56,577 nt of DNA from Herminiimonas sp. (GTDB taxonomy: Bacteria > Pseudomonadota > Gammaproteobacteria > Burkholderiales > Burkholderiaceae_D), in NCBI GenBank assembly GCA_028292265.1, contig JAQGMR010000034.1, positions 1-56,577 on the forward strand, given 5' to 3'. Both the position numbers and the translations under genes were made by a program. Under the pieces are notes generated by a model. It made no database searches, was not told the origin of the DNA, and saw only the letters and a list, made by a program, of their open reading frames with translations. This document shows, in pieces, positions 8,504 through 17,264 of this stretch (position 1 is the stretch's first letter; each line of letters starts with the position of its first letter).

Positions 8504-9751
8504 CTAGGAAGGCTGCTGCGCCTTCAGCGACTCGCGGTCGTATCCCGCCACCCGCTTGTAGTTATCCGAGATCGCCATCAGTTCCGTCTTGGTGATGACG
8601 TCGTTGATATCGTCGAAGGGTTTGTCGCCGGTCCTCTCATACACTTCGCGCAAGATCGCATCCGGCGGCGCGATGCGGTTCATGCGGACGATGCTGGCGG
8701 TCGCTTCAAGCCGTTTTGCTTCATAGACCTTGAGCGCATCCGCCGTATCCTTGTTTGCAGCAAGTATGCCTGCCAGCGACTGCGCGTCCAGGATGGCTTG
8801 CCCGGCGCCATTCGAACCACGCGGCACCATCGGATGCGCCGCATCGCCCAGCAGGGTCACGCGGCCTTGGCTCCACCATGGCAGCGGGTCCTGGTCAATC
8901 ATGGGGAATTCAAGGATGACCTCGGAGGCGCGAATCATCGCCGGCACATCGAGCCAGTCGAAATGCCAATCCTCGAATACGCCGATAAAATCTTCCAGCC
9001 TGCCGGGACGGTTCCAGTCGCGCCGTTCATACTTGGGCGTGGTCACCTCTGCCACCCAGTTTATGAGCTGCCGTCCTTCGCTGTCGATATTGTTGCGGAT
9101 CGGGTAGATCACCATTTTGCCTGGCGTGAGCCAGCCGCCGCGGACATAGGTTGTGCCGCCCAGATACGGCTTCCAGGCCGTCACGCCGCGCCACATGTTC
9201 ACGCCCGAATAGACTGGCTCGCCTTCCTGCGGATGAAGCTGCTTGCGAATGACGGAATGCAGCCCGTCGCAAGCGATGACCGCCATGCCGTTTTGCGAAG
9301 GCAGCGCCTCGCCGGTGCCGGTATTCTTGAATTGCGCGCTAGCGCTGTTTGCATCCTGGCTGAAGCCGGTGCATTTCCAGCCTGTGAAGAGACGGTCTTC
9401 ACCAATGCGCTCCTTGAATGCCTGCAGGAGCACCATGTGCAAATCGCCGCGGTGAATCTGGAACTGCGGCCAATCATAGCCGGCATAGGTGCCGGTCGGC
9501 TCCGCATGAATGCGTTGGCCGAAGCGGTTGAAAAACACCGATTCCGCCGTCGTGACAGCAACCCGCGCCAGCGCATCGTTCAGCCCCAGTTCGCCGAGCG
9601 CCTTGGTGGAATGCGGAAGCAAGCTGACGCCGACGCCGACCGGTTTGATTTCCTGCGCTGATTCATAGACCCGGCAGGCGATTCCCGCTTTATGCAGGAA
9701 CAAGGCCAGGCTCAGGCCGCCAATGCCGCCGCCTACGATGATGACGTCCAT
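8504..9751 (-). CDS. FAD-dependent aromatic-ring monooxygenase
   Basis: This 415-residue class A flavoprotein monooxygenase is of the salicylate/3-hydroxybenzoate hydroxylase type, which uses NAD(P)H and O2 to hydroxylate an aromatic ring. The Rossmann FAD motif GGGIGG is at residues 7-12, the DG motif at C161-D-G, and the second FAD ribose-binding GD motif LLGDAAHPM at 300-308. Full length and intact. The final 25 residues are duplicated, in a mutated state, near 28800-28880. A Bug receptor gene ends 51 bases upstream on the same strand, so the two are probably one operon, with the receptor supplying an aromatic or related carboxylate. Substrate is not determined. Confidence 0.88.
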   Translation of the reverse strand: MDVIIVGGGIGGLSLALFLHKAGIACRVYESAQEIKPVGVGVSLLPHSTKALGELGLNDALARVAVTTAESVFFNRFGQRIHAEPTGTYAGYDWPQFQIHRGDLHMVLLQAFKERIGEDRLFTGWKCTGFSQDANSASAQFKNTGTGEALPSQNGMAVIACDGLHSVIRKQLHPQEGEPVYSGVNMWRGVTAWKPYLGGTTYVRGGWLTPGKMVIYPIRNNIDSEGRQLINWVAEVTTPKYERRDWNRPGRLEDFIGVFEDWHFDWLDVPAMIRASEVILEFPMIDQDPLPWWSQGRVTLLGDAAHPMVPRGSNGAGQAILDAQSLAGILAANKDTADALKVYEAKRLEATASIVRMNRIAPPDAILREVYERTGDKPFDDINDVITKTELMAISDNYKRVAGYDRESLKAQQPS

Positions 9752-9802
9752 GTATTACCTCGGAGAGAAAGGATGTCGGGGACAAGGCGCGCGCGGCGCC
9801 TG

Positions 9803-10786
9803 TCAGTCAGCTGTGATTTTCGCCTCGCGGATCACCTTGGCCCAGCGGTTCAGGTCCGCCGCCGTCAGGTCGGCCAATTGCTCAGGCGTGCCGCCGCTTG
9901 GCTGCAGTCCGAGCGTGTTGAGCGTCACGCCCACATCCGGCATGCGCAGGATGGCATTTACTTCACGATTCATTTTGGCCACCACCTCTTTGGACGTCCC
10001 GGCCGGCAGGTAAAGGCCGTACCACATGTCGACGTCGATATCGCTGATGCCCATTGCCTGCGCCATGGAAGGAACATCGGGCGTGACGGAGGTGCGCTTG
10101 ATGCCACCGGCAGCCAGCATCAGCATCTTGCCCGACTTTACAAAGGGCAGGACCTGGTGCACGGGCAGGAACGCGACGTCGACCTGTCCAGAAATCACGT
10201 CGGTCACCAGGCCAGCCGAACCTTTGTAGGGAATATGCAGGATCTCAATGCCGGTGCGCTGCTTAACCAGTTCCATGGCGAGATGATGCGGCGTGCCATT
10301 GCCTGGCGAGCCGTAATTGAGTTTGCCGCCGCTGGCTTTCGCGAGTTCAATGAACTCCTTGACCGATTTGACGTTGAGCGTCGGGCGAGCGACCAGCGCC
10401 AGGCTGCCAATGGCAAGCGGCACCACCGGGAGAAAATCTTTAATGGGGTCGAATGGCACGTTCTTGTACAGGCTCGGCACCATGATGATGGTGTTCGCGG
10501 TCGTCAATACCGTATAGCCGTCGGGCGCCGCCCTGGCCGCCGCCTCGGTGCCGATATTGCCGCTGGCCCCGGGCCGGTTGTCTATGACGACCGGCACTTT
10601 CCAGTCGTCGCCGAGCTTCTGACCGATGGTCCGCGCCAGGATATCAATGCCGCCACCGGGCGAGAAAGGCACAATGAATTTGATCTGCTTGTTTGGGTAT
10701 GTATTCTGCGCCAGCGCATCTCCAGCCGTCGTCAACGCCATGCTCATGCCCAGTACGGCGGCCATCGCCAGGAATGTCTTTTTCAT
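9803..10786 (-). CDS. Bug/TctC-family periplasmic substrate receptor
   Basis: This 327-residue receptor starts at the ATG at 10786, which has GGAG eight bases upstream and opens a clean signal peptide (KKTFLAMAAVLGMSMALTTAGDALA). A longer reading frame upstream lacks such a signal. Family features are IKFIVPFSPGGGID after the signal, then DNRPGASGNIG, and ending RWAKVIREAKI. These receptors bind small carboxylates for tripartite tricarboxylate transporters, but no TctA/TctB membrane genes are nearby. It is the promoter-proximal gene of a two-gene unit with the FAD monooxygenase, which suggests it captures that enzyme's substrate. Confidence 0.9.
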   Translation of the reverse strand: MKKTFLAMAAVLGMSMALTTAGDALAQNTYPNKQIKFIVPFSPGGGIDILARTIGQKLGDDWKVPVVIDNRPGASGNIGTEAAARAAPDGYTVLTTANTIIMVPSLYKNVPFDPIKDFLPVVPLAIGSLALVARPTLNVKSVKEFIELAKASGGKLNYGSPGNGTPHHLAMELVKQRTGIEILHIPYKGSAGLVTDVISGQVDVAFLPVHQVLPFVKSGKMLMLAAGGIKRTSVTPDVPSMAQAMGISDIDVDMWYGLYLPAGTSKEVVAKMNREVNAILRMPDVGVTLNTLGLQPSGGTPEQLADLTAADLNRWAKVIREAKITAD

Positions 10787-11073
10787 TGCGGTCGACTCCA
10801 TCGTTGTTGTCATTGGCGCGGGCCGGTCAACTGGGCAAGCCGCATGCTTCATTCAAAAGATTCCAGTCTTGCTGAATCTCCTGCCTGAAATATAAATGCA
10901 TATGGTCGAATGCGGGTGGTTGATGAAAGAATAAAAAACCGACCGGACAAGCTTTGACAGTTCTTCCAACTGCGCTCACTCATACGCGGGGCATTGAACT
11001 TCACTGGGGCAGTCGAAAGCAGCCATCCATTGCGACGAGAAACAGACCGGTTAAGGCAACCCGTCGATTACGC

Positions 11074-11104
11074 TTGCGCCTGACGTAACGTCAGGTTGTA
11101 GAGT
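11074..11104 (+). promoter_or_regulatory. MerR-type promoter with 19-base spacer and palindromic operator
   Basis: A -35-like TTGCGC (11074-11079) and a -10-like TAGAGT (11099-11104) are separated by 19 bases, and the spacer is largely filled by a perfect inverted repeat, CCTGACGTAACGTCAGG (11079-11095). An over-long spacer with the dyad between -35 and -10 is the hallmark of promoters untwisted by MerR-family activators. The MerR-fusion gene starts 23 bases later, so autoregulation is the simplest reading. Confidence 0.75.
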
Positions 11105-11127
11105 CTGCTCAGATTACTGGAGATGCA

Positions 11128-13020
11128 ATGCAGTTGAAGATTGGTGAACTGGCAAAAAAGGTTGGACTGAGCGTTCGCGCTCCGCATCACTACGACGCAA
11201 TAGGCCTGCTGTCCCCATCACAGCGCAGCGAGGGCGGCGCGCGTCTGTATGGACGCGATGACCTGATCCGGCTGCACCGGATCGAAGCCCTGAAACGGTT
11301 CGGCTATTCGCTGCCCGACATCAAGGCCAGCCTTGATGAGCAGTTGGACGGCGCACCGTTGGCGCCTTTGAGGCGCCAGATTGCGGAGCTGGAGTCGCAG
11401 GCATTGAAGGCACAGCGGCTGAGTCGCCACTTGCAGCATCTCGTCGACATGATTGTCCTGGGCGGCGAGACCACGACTATGGACTGGTTGAGCACTCTGG
11501 AGCTAATGAACATGTACCAAAAACATCTCAACGATGATGAACTCGACACGCTCTTCGAGAGCGACCCTGACACGGTGGCTCCCACAGATCCGCAGTGGAT
11601 TGAACTCATCAACCAGGTGCGCCAGGCAATGCGGAACGCACTGTCGGCCGGCAGCGATGAAGCCCAGACACTGGCATGGCGCTGGATCCGGCTCGTGGTC
11701 CAGATGACCCGCAACAATCCTGAACTCGCGACCAAGCTGATGAAAATGCAAGTCGGCGAGCCGCGAGCCCAGCAGATCGTCGGTATCACCCCGGCGATGC
11801 TGGACTGGATCGATGAAGCGTTCATGCAGGCGCGATTCGCCTTGTTTGCCAAGTACCTCACCCCGAAGCAGGCCGATGAGGTACGTCGTCGCCAGCTTGT
11901 CGACGTGGACAGGCGTGCCTGGCCAGCGCTGGTTCTGGAGCTTCGCGCGCATATGACGGCAGGTGTCGATGCCAAGGCAGCTCCGGTGCAGGCCATCGTC
12001 AAGCGCTGGCAACAGCTCTTTCGCGACAGCTTCTGCGGTGAGGACGCAGTTCTGGAGGCCCGCATTCGCGAAGCCTTGATGCAGGAACCGGATCTGCATG
12101 TCGGCATTGGCATCGACGATGCGTTGATGGCCTATTTGCACAAGGCTTACCTAGTCGGCAATGACATGGCCCCATCCAATACCGGACCCAAGCCAAGTGC
12201 CATGATGGTGGCAACGCAGCGTGCCGCACATCAGTTGCTGGATCACCCACTGGTGCTTGATGACCCCATCGCCCTGAGTTTGCTTGGCTCGGCAGAAGCG
12301 CAGTCGCTTCGCGACAATCTTGACAGGTTCCGCCACCCCGCATCGCTGGGTCTGCGCAGCGCTGTGGTCGTACGGAGCCGGCTCGCTGACGATGTATGGA
12401 TAGAGGCGCTCGAGCGTGGCATTGATCAGTACGTCATCCTCGGTGCAGGACTCGACACCAGCGCATATCGGCAGCCCGATGTGGCTGGCCGCATCTTTGA
12501 GGTCGATCTCCCGGCCATGCAGCAATGGAAGCAGGCGCGCCTGCATGGAGCAGGCATTCCTCTGCCATCATCACTGCGTTTCGTGCCAGTCGACTTCGAG
12601 AGCGTCGGCCTTGCCGAGGGCCTGGCATACGCCGGTTTCAACCCGGACGCGCCGGCCATTTTCAGTTGGCTCGGCGTATCAATGTATCTCGACAAGGTCG
12701 CGGTTGAAGAGACCTTGCGCGTCATTGCCACCTGCGCGAAGGGCAGTGCAGTGCTGTTTGAGTACGCCATGCCGCTGCACAGCTTGCCACCGATGATGCG
12801 CATCGCCATGGAACAGCTCACCACGCAATTTGCTGAGCGTGGTGAACCGTGGAAGTGCTTCTTCGAACCGGCCGCTCTGGCCGAGATGCTCACTGCACTC
12901 GGTTTCAGCAGCTACTACATCTGGACCCCGGACGAACTTAACCAGCGCTACCTGGCGAACCGCTCGGACGGGTTGCACATCGGAGCAGCACCAACGCGAC
13001 TGGTGCTGGCAACCGTGTGA
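11128..13020 (+). CDS. MerR-family regulator fused to SAM-dependent methyltransferase
   Basis: This 630-residue fusion has an N-terminal MerR winged helix (residues 1-70; LKIGELAKKVGLS, then HHYDAIGLLSPS) and a coiled-coil stretch near 75-110. A helical middle of about 200 residues, reminiscent of TipAS-like effector domains, follows. From about 345 onward comes a leucine-carboxyl-methyltransferase-type class I methyltransferase. The SAM-binding loop GAGLDT is at 439-444 and the acidic strand EVDLPA near 455. The MerR recognition helix reads SVRAPHHYD where SVRTLHHYD is more usual. It is a single gene with its own MerR promoter, not flanked by an obvious target gene. The methylated substrate and the inducer are unknown. 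Confidence 0.85.
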   Translation: MQLKIGELAKKVGLSVRAPHHYDAIGLLSPSQRSEGGARLYGRDDLIRLHRIEALKRFGYSLPDIKASLDEQLDGAPLAPLRRQIAELESQALKAQRLSRHLQHLVDMIVLGGETTTMDWLSTLELMNMYQKHLNDDELDTLFESDPDTVAPTDPQWIELINQVRQAMRNALSAGSDEAQTLAWRWIRLVVQMTRNNPELATKLMKMQVGEPRAQQIVGITPAMLDWIDEAFMQARFALFAKYLTPKQADEVRRRQLVDVDRRAWPALVLELRAHMTAGVDAKAAPVQAIVKRWQQLFRDSFCGEDAVLEARIREALMQEPDLHVGIGIDDALMAYLHKAYLVGNDMAPSNTGPKPSAMMVATQRAAHQLLDHPLVLDDPIALSLLGSAEAQSLRDNLDRFRHPASLGLRSAVVVRSRLADDVWIEALERGIDQYVILGAGLDTSAYRQPDVAGRIFEVDLPAMQQWKQARLHGAGIPLPSSLRFVPVDFESVGLAEGLAYAGFNPDAPAIFSWLGVSMYLDKVAVEETLRVIATCAKGSAVLFEYAMPLHSLPPMMRIAMEQLTTQFAERGEPWKCFFEPAALAEMLTALGFSSYYIWTPDELNQRYLANRSDGLHIGAAPTRLVLATV

Positions 13021-13039
13021 GTTGTAAGGCTACTCCCCA

Positions 13040-13450
13040 AATTGAGGCCCACCATAAAATACCACCTGCGACCAAACCCTCTTCGCTCCAGTCAACCTGA
13101 AGCGCCTCACCAAGCGCGAAGATCAGAGGACAAAGGCATGTGGGGTCTGTCCCGCACGCTCGCGCAAGTCGCGTATGAAGGCCGTAATCTGGCTGTAACC
13201 ATCCGTGTAACCGGCCGCTCGGATCCGTGCAAATAGCGCCTTGGCTGTGCGTCTGTTCTGCTTGAGACGATGCACATCGGCCTTGAGCGCCTGCTCCAAC
13301 TCCGCGTGGAACGGCGTCAATTTGTCCGGCTCTTTGCCCAGCACATATTTCGGCGGTGCGACTTCTTCGGCCTTCCTGAGCCAGCTGCGAATCGTATTGC
13401 GCGACAGGCCTGTGCGCTTCGTAATCTCATGCAACCTCAAGCGCCAAGCC
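13040..13450 (-). mobile_element. IS21-family istA transposase remnant
   Basis: On the minus strand the text EITKRTGLSRNTIRSWLRKA, then PPKYVLGKEPDKLTPFH and KQNRRTAKALFARI matches the N-terminal helix-turn-helix part of IS21-type IstA. The frame ends at TGA after PHAFVL, but in the next frame FALGEALQVDWSEEGLV follows, which is the start of the IstA catalytic core with its first Asp. So a frameshift lies near 13125. The homology stops near 13045, and no istB or terminal inverted repeats were seen. It is therefore a truncated, inactive fragment. It marks a past insertion between two regulated loci. Confidence 0.8.
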
Positions 13451-13809
13451 GAGGAAATGTGAGCCAGCGAGATCGATGGCTTCGCACCGGATGTAGAACC
13501 GGCGGTCCGCAATCGGCGTACCTGAAAGACGGCTTCAACGGGGACCTGAACGCCATGCTTAAGCGCATTCAACGCGGCATGCTGAACTTCACCGGCTAAT
13601 CGGTGTTGCAGACCCAAGCGGTTTACGGCCCTGTGCGAGTGGAGGATGCTCAGCGGAAGGTCTGGCTGGCGCAGTGGGAACAGGGCTGCGTGACATCGAA
13701 AGCGAGGCGGCTATCGAAATCGGCGGGTACTGAACGGAGGGCGGGCAATCGGAAGTCAGCGGCAGCAAATCCCGTTGACCAGCGTGGAGTCGCCGGGGCA
13801 TGCAACATC
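13451..13809. other. Scrambled sequence next to the IS21 remnant
   Basis: This 360-base stretch has short open frames on both strands but none that resembles a known protein or has a ribosome site. It lies between the istA fragment and a PaaX-like gene and is best viewed as insertion debris. No inverted repeats marking an element end could be found by eye. Confidence 0.4.
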
Positions 13810-14592
13810 TCACTCGCCGTCCGCTTCCGCAAGGAACTCGCGCCATAGCCGCCTCGCCTCATCCTGGAACCGACGCACCGACTGGACAAGAGCGCGCCGT
13901 GAATGCCGCGGCATGATTTCCGGCGGTAGCAGCGGGTCCCTGATGAGCAGTGCTATCACCCGCCTTCCCAAAAGAAGCGATTCCTTTAGCACTGCCTCGC
14001 GGCTTTCCTGCCTTAACCCAAGTCGCCACACATCGAGCACTTGCGTCAGCCTCTCGTACTCGCGCGTCAGTGATTCCGCTCTCCAAAGCCTGGTTGCATG
14101 GGCGAGCGAGGCGTCGTCGACCTCTGACATCCGGAAGACGATGGCCGCTGGAGACAAGCCGAGTCCGGCAAGTTGTTCGCGCACGCGGGCCACGCCGCCG
14201 CTGAGATTATCGGGGCGCACATGCAAGCCAGGCTTCAGCTCGGCGAAGCCCCGCAAGGCCAGCGCCAGGCTGTGATGGCGCCAGGCAGTCTTCTCTGAGC
14301 GTGGAACCGCGGCGTCGTGCACGACGACCCAAGCGCCGTCCCAGCGCACCGTGCGGCGTTCCGTGTTGCGCCAGGCGCCCACGTCGTTCAGTACGCCCCC
14401 AGCAGCCCGGTTGATCGCGTAGTAGCCACGTCTCGGCTGCAAGATTTTCTTCTGGGCGAGCAGGCGGGTCAGCGCCACGCGGATTGCGACGCTCGCGATA
14501 CCCATGACTTCGCCGCTCCTGCAAAGCGCGCGCGCGGACAGCGGCCGCTCATGGGCAATCAACAGGTCAAGCACCAAATCCGGAGAAGGCAT
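13810..14592 (-). CDS. PaaX-like transcriptional regulator
   Basis: This protein of about 260 residues resembles the PaaX family of phenylacetyl-CoA-responsive repressors: an N-terminal winged helix (SPDLVLDLLIAHERPLSARAL, then VAIRVALTRLLAQKKI), a central wing domain with RTVRWDGAWVVVHD, and a C-terminal domain. The ATG at 14592 is chosen because GAGG lies five bases upstream; a GTG at 14625 has no visible ribosome site. It is divergent from a crotonase/acyl-CoA-ligase pair with about 130 bases between, so it probably senses a CoA thioester and represses that pair. The presence of an acyl-CoA ligase target fits a family that recognises aryl-CoA ligands. Confidence 0.8.
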   Translation of the reverse strand: MPSPDLVLDLLIAHERPLSARALCRSGEVMGIASVAIRVALTRLLAQKKILQPRRGYYAINRAAGGVLNDVGAWRNTERRTVRWDGAWVVVHDAAVPRSEKTAWRHHSLALALRGFAELKPGLHVRPDNLSGGVARVREQLAGLGLSPAAIVFRMSEVDDASLAHATRLWRAESLTREYERLTQVLDVWRLGLRQESREAVLKESLLLGRRVIALLIRDPLLPPEIMPRHSRRALVQSVRRFQDEARRLWREFLAEADGE

Positions 14593-14726
14593 CACTGCCT
14601 CGGCAGTATTACTCAGCGTGTCCACCGTTGCGTAACATTGAAACGTTCCATAGTATCGCTACCAAGGCGAGGCAATGCAACACCGCGGTTTTCGCAACCG
14701 ACAATAGAGGATAGGGAGACGGACGA

Positions 14727-15503
14727 ATGGATGAAGTGCTGTTTCGTGCCGAGGGTGCAATATGCGTCATCACACTCAACCGGCCGGCGTGTCGCAACGC
14801 GGTTAACAGGCCGGTTGCCACAAAACTTCGTGCCGCATTCGAGCGCTTCGAAGCGGACGACGCACTCCGGGTTGCGATTCTGACCGGCAGCGGAGAACAT
14901 TTCTGTGCCGGTGCCGACCTCCGTGCCATTGGCGACCCCGTCCTGCGTAACGAACTCGACCCAGAGGGTGGCGGTAGTGGACCGATGGGGCCGACGCGCA
15001 TGGCGATTTCAAAGCCCCTGATCGCCGCAGTCAACGGCTACGCCGTTGCAGGGGGTCTCGAACTCGCCCTGTTGGCCGACCTTAGGGTCGCCGATGCAGA
15101 CGCGGTTTTCGGGGTGTTCTGCCGCCGCTGGGGGGTGCCTTTGATCGACGGCGGCACGGTCCGCCTGCCCAGAATTGTCGGTATGGGCCGCGCCCTCGAC
15201 ATGATCCTCACGGGGCGGGCAGTGGATGCTGCCGAAGCGCAGGCAATGGGCTTGGTCAACCGCGTAACCCCAAAAGGCGCGGCGCTGGCGACAGCCCTTG
15301 AGCTGGCAGCGCAAATCGCCAGCTTTCCGCAGCAGTGCATGTTGACCGACCGCCGATCAGCCTACGAGCAATGGGACTTGCCTCTTGCACAGGCACTGCG
15401 CCTGGAAGGCGCCCGCGGCACACCCATGGTATTCGCAGAAGGCGAAGCGGGCGCACGGCGCTTCTCGGCGGGCGCAGGCCGGCATGGTGATTTCTCCGCC
15501 TGA
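14727..15503 (+). CDS. Enoyl-CoA hydratase/isomerase family protein
   Basis: This 258-residue crotonase has the oxyanion-hole stretch CAGADLRAI at residues 60-68. The first catalytic glutamate is kept as E112 (GGLELALLAD) while the second position is C132, the reverse of the pattern in the two crotonases at 6307 and 7414. A one-Glu crotonase is common among isomerases and dehalogenase-like members. The start has a GGAG-type site (14717-14720). It is followed 58 bases later by an acyl-CoA synthetase and lies opposite the PaaX-like regulator, so it is likely part of a PaaX-controlled acid degradation pathway. Confidence 0.85.
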   Translation: MDEVLFRAEGAICVITLNRPACRNAVNRPVATKLRAAFERFEADDALRVAILTGSGEHFCAGADLRAIGDPVLRNELDPEGGGSGPMGPTRMAISKPLIAAVNGYAVAGGLELALLADLRVADADAVFGVFCRRWGVPLIDGGTVRLPRIVGMGRALDMILTGRAVDAAEAQAMGLVNRVTPKGAALATALELAAQIASFPQQCMLTDRRSAYEQWDLPLAQALRLEGARGTPMVFAEGEAGARRFSAGAGRHGDFSA

Positions 15504-15561
15504 TGTGAACACTTAAGCGGTCCCAGTCGTACCCACCACTGAAATATTTGAGGAAACAACG

Positions 15562-17118
15562 ATGGAAAAGCCTGCAATCGAAACCGGCAGCGGCGCTACC
15601 TGTCTCGAAATTATAAGGAGGGGCGCACTTCAGCACGGTCCGCGCACCGCCATCGTGTTCGGCGAGCGCAGCATGACATTTGCGGAGGTTGACGTCATCA
15701 GCAGTCGCATGGCCCATGCCCTCCTGACGCAAGCGCAACAGCATACCCGCATTGGCCTGCTGGTCAACAACGGACTGTACAGCGTGCCCATCGATTTTGC
15801 CTGCGTGAAGGCGGGCATGAACCGGGTCCCTTTGAACTCCCGGCTTTCCGTGGCAGAGCATAGGCGCATGCTCGAAGACACGGGATGCCGGCACCTGATT
15901 TTCGGGCCTGAGCTGACTGAACGCGCCGTCGCATTGCAGCGTGAAATTCCTGGCCTCGCTTGCATCGGGCTGGGAACCGCCATGGAAGGCGGCGTCGACC
16001 TCGTGGCGCTCGCCGCTAGCCACGCCGTCACGGCACCGAAAATCGACGTTGCTCCGGACGATGTCATCCTTACCTTGTTCACCTCGGGTACAACCGGCAC
16101 ATTGAAGGCGGCCCAGCACACGCAGGCATCGTACGCGGGCATTTGCCGCAACGTTCTGCTGAACCTGTTACCGGCAACCGCCGACGACGCCATGCTGCAT
16201 GCCGCGTCGCTGATCCACGCAAGCGGTGTGTTCGTGCTGCCCTTCTGGATGCGCGGTGGACGAACCGTGATCTTGCCCGGTTTCGAGCCCGGACAATTCC
16301 TTCGCGCCATTGCCGAGCACAAGGTGACAGCCACCAACATGGTGCCGACGATGATGCAGATGCTGTTCGAGCACCCGGAGGTAATGACGATTGACGTCTC
16401 GTCCCTGAAGTATGTGATTTATGGGGCTTCGCCAATGCCAAGGGCCGTCATCAGGCGCGCCATGGCAGCTTGGGGGCAGCACCGGTTCTGGCAATATTAC
16501 GGCCAGACCGAAGTCCCGCTATGCCTGACGGTGCTGCGGCCGGAGGACCATGTCGACGAACTGCTCGATGCCTGTGGACAGCCTTGCGCGGACGTGGAGA
16601 TTCGTCTTCTGGATGAGGCCGGCAATGACGTCGCCCCAGGTACCCCCGGGGAAATCACGGTTCGGGCACCCTCGGCCGTCGCCGGTTACTACAATGCGCC
16701 CGGCCTCAATACCGACACCTTCATCAATGGCGGCTGGGTGCGCACCCGCGACATCGGCGTCTTCGACGAACGAGGCTTTCTGCGGCTGAAGGACCGTACC
16801 TCGGATATGGTTATCAGTGGGGGATACAACGTGTACCCGAGTGAAGTCGAGAATGCGCTAATGACGCATCCTGCCGTGCGCGAATGCGCGGTGATTGGCA
16901 TGCCGGACGAAAAGTGGGTCGAAGTTGTGACGGCAGTCGTGGTAGTGCGCGAGGGCACGCAGCCGAGTGAGGCAGAACTGATCGACCATGTTGTTCAGCA
17001 ATTGGCATCCCATAAAAAACCACGGCGCGTGCTGTTCGTCGACGCCATCCCCAAGACAGCCGTTGGGAAGCTCAACCGCAAAGCGCTGCGGGATCGCTTT
17101 CGCCAGGGTCAGGAGTAA
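15562..17118 (+). CDS. AMP-forming acyl-CoA synthetase
   Basis: This 518-residue ANL-family ligase carries TSGTTGTLKA at residues 174-183 as its ATP-binding loop. The usual PKG at the loop end is LKA, so Pro and Gly are changed while Lys182 is kept. YGQTE at 313-317 and the C-terminal catalytic lysine K503 (VGKLNRK) are present, so it should be active. A GAGG site precedes the ATG. It forms a pair with the crotonase upstream and is probably the first step of the pathway, charging a carboxylic acid with CoA. It converges with the gluconate repressor gene at 17265. Confidence 0.88.
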   Translation: MEKPAIETGSGATCLEIIRRGALQHGPRTAIVFGERSMTFAEVDVISSRMAHALLTQAQQHTRIGLLVNNGLYSVPIDFACVKAGMNRVPLNSRLSVAEHRRMLEDTGCRHLIFGPELTERAVALQREIPGLACIGLGTAMEGGVDLVALAASHAVTAPKIDVAPDDVILTLFTSGTTGTLKAAQHTQASYAGICRNVLLNLLPATADDAMLHAASLIHASGVFVLPFWMRGGRTVILPGFEPGQFLRAIAEHKVTATNMVPTMMQMLFEHPEVMTIDVSSLKYVIYGASPMPRAVIRRAMAAWGQHRFWQYYGQTEVPLCLTVLRPEDHVDELLDACGQPCADVEIRLLDEAGNDVAPGTPGEITVRAPSAVAGYYNAPGLNTDTFINGGWVRTRDIGVFDERGFLRLKDRTSDMVISGGYNVYPSEVENALMTHPAVRECAVIGMPDEKWVEVVTAVVVVREGTQPSEAELIDHVVQQLASHKKPRRVLFVDAIPKTAVGKLNRKALRDRFRQGQE

Positions 17119-17264
17119 CGCGTCAAGGTAAGAATGAATGCCATGATTGCGGAAGGCGGGAAGGCAGATGCCGTGAGCGGATTTTCCAATGCCGAGGAAG
17201 CCGCACTCAAGTTTGCCGCGCCCTGCTGGCGTGATCACGGGTTAGGCGGGTGATGTCGGCCTGT

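Noticed and set aside
8798..9661. Plus-strand open frame of 287 codons across the FAD monooxygenase
   Set aside because: It is the shadow of a gene with clear FAD motifs on the other strand and has no recognisable protein features.
9692..10888. Plus-strand open frame of 398 codons opposite the Bug receptor
   Set aside because: The minus strand carries a complete receptor with signal peptide; the plus-strand text is low-complexity, Arg/His-rich and unlike any family.
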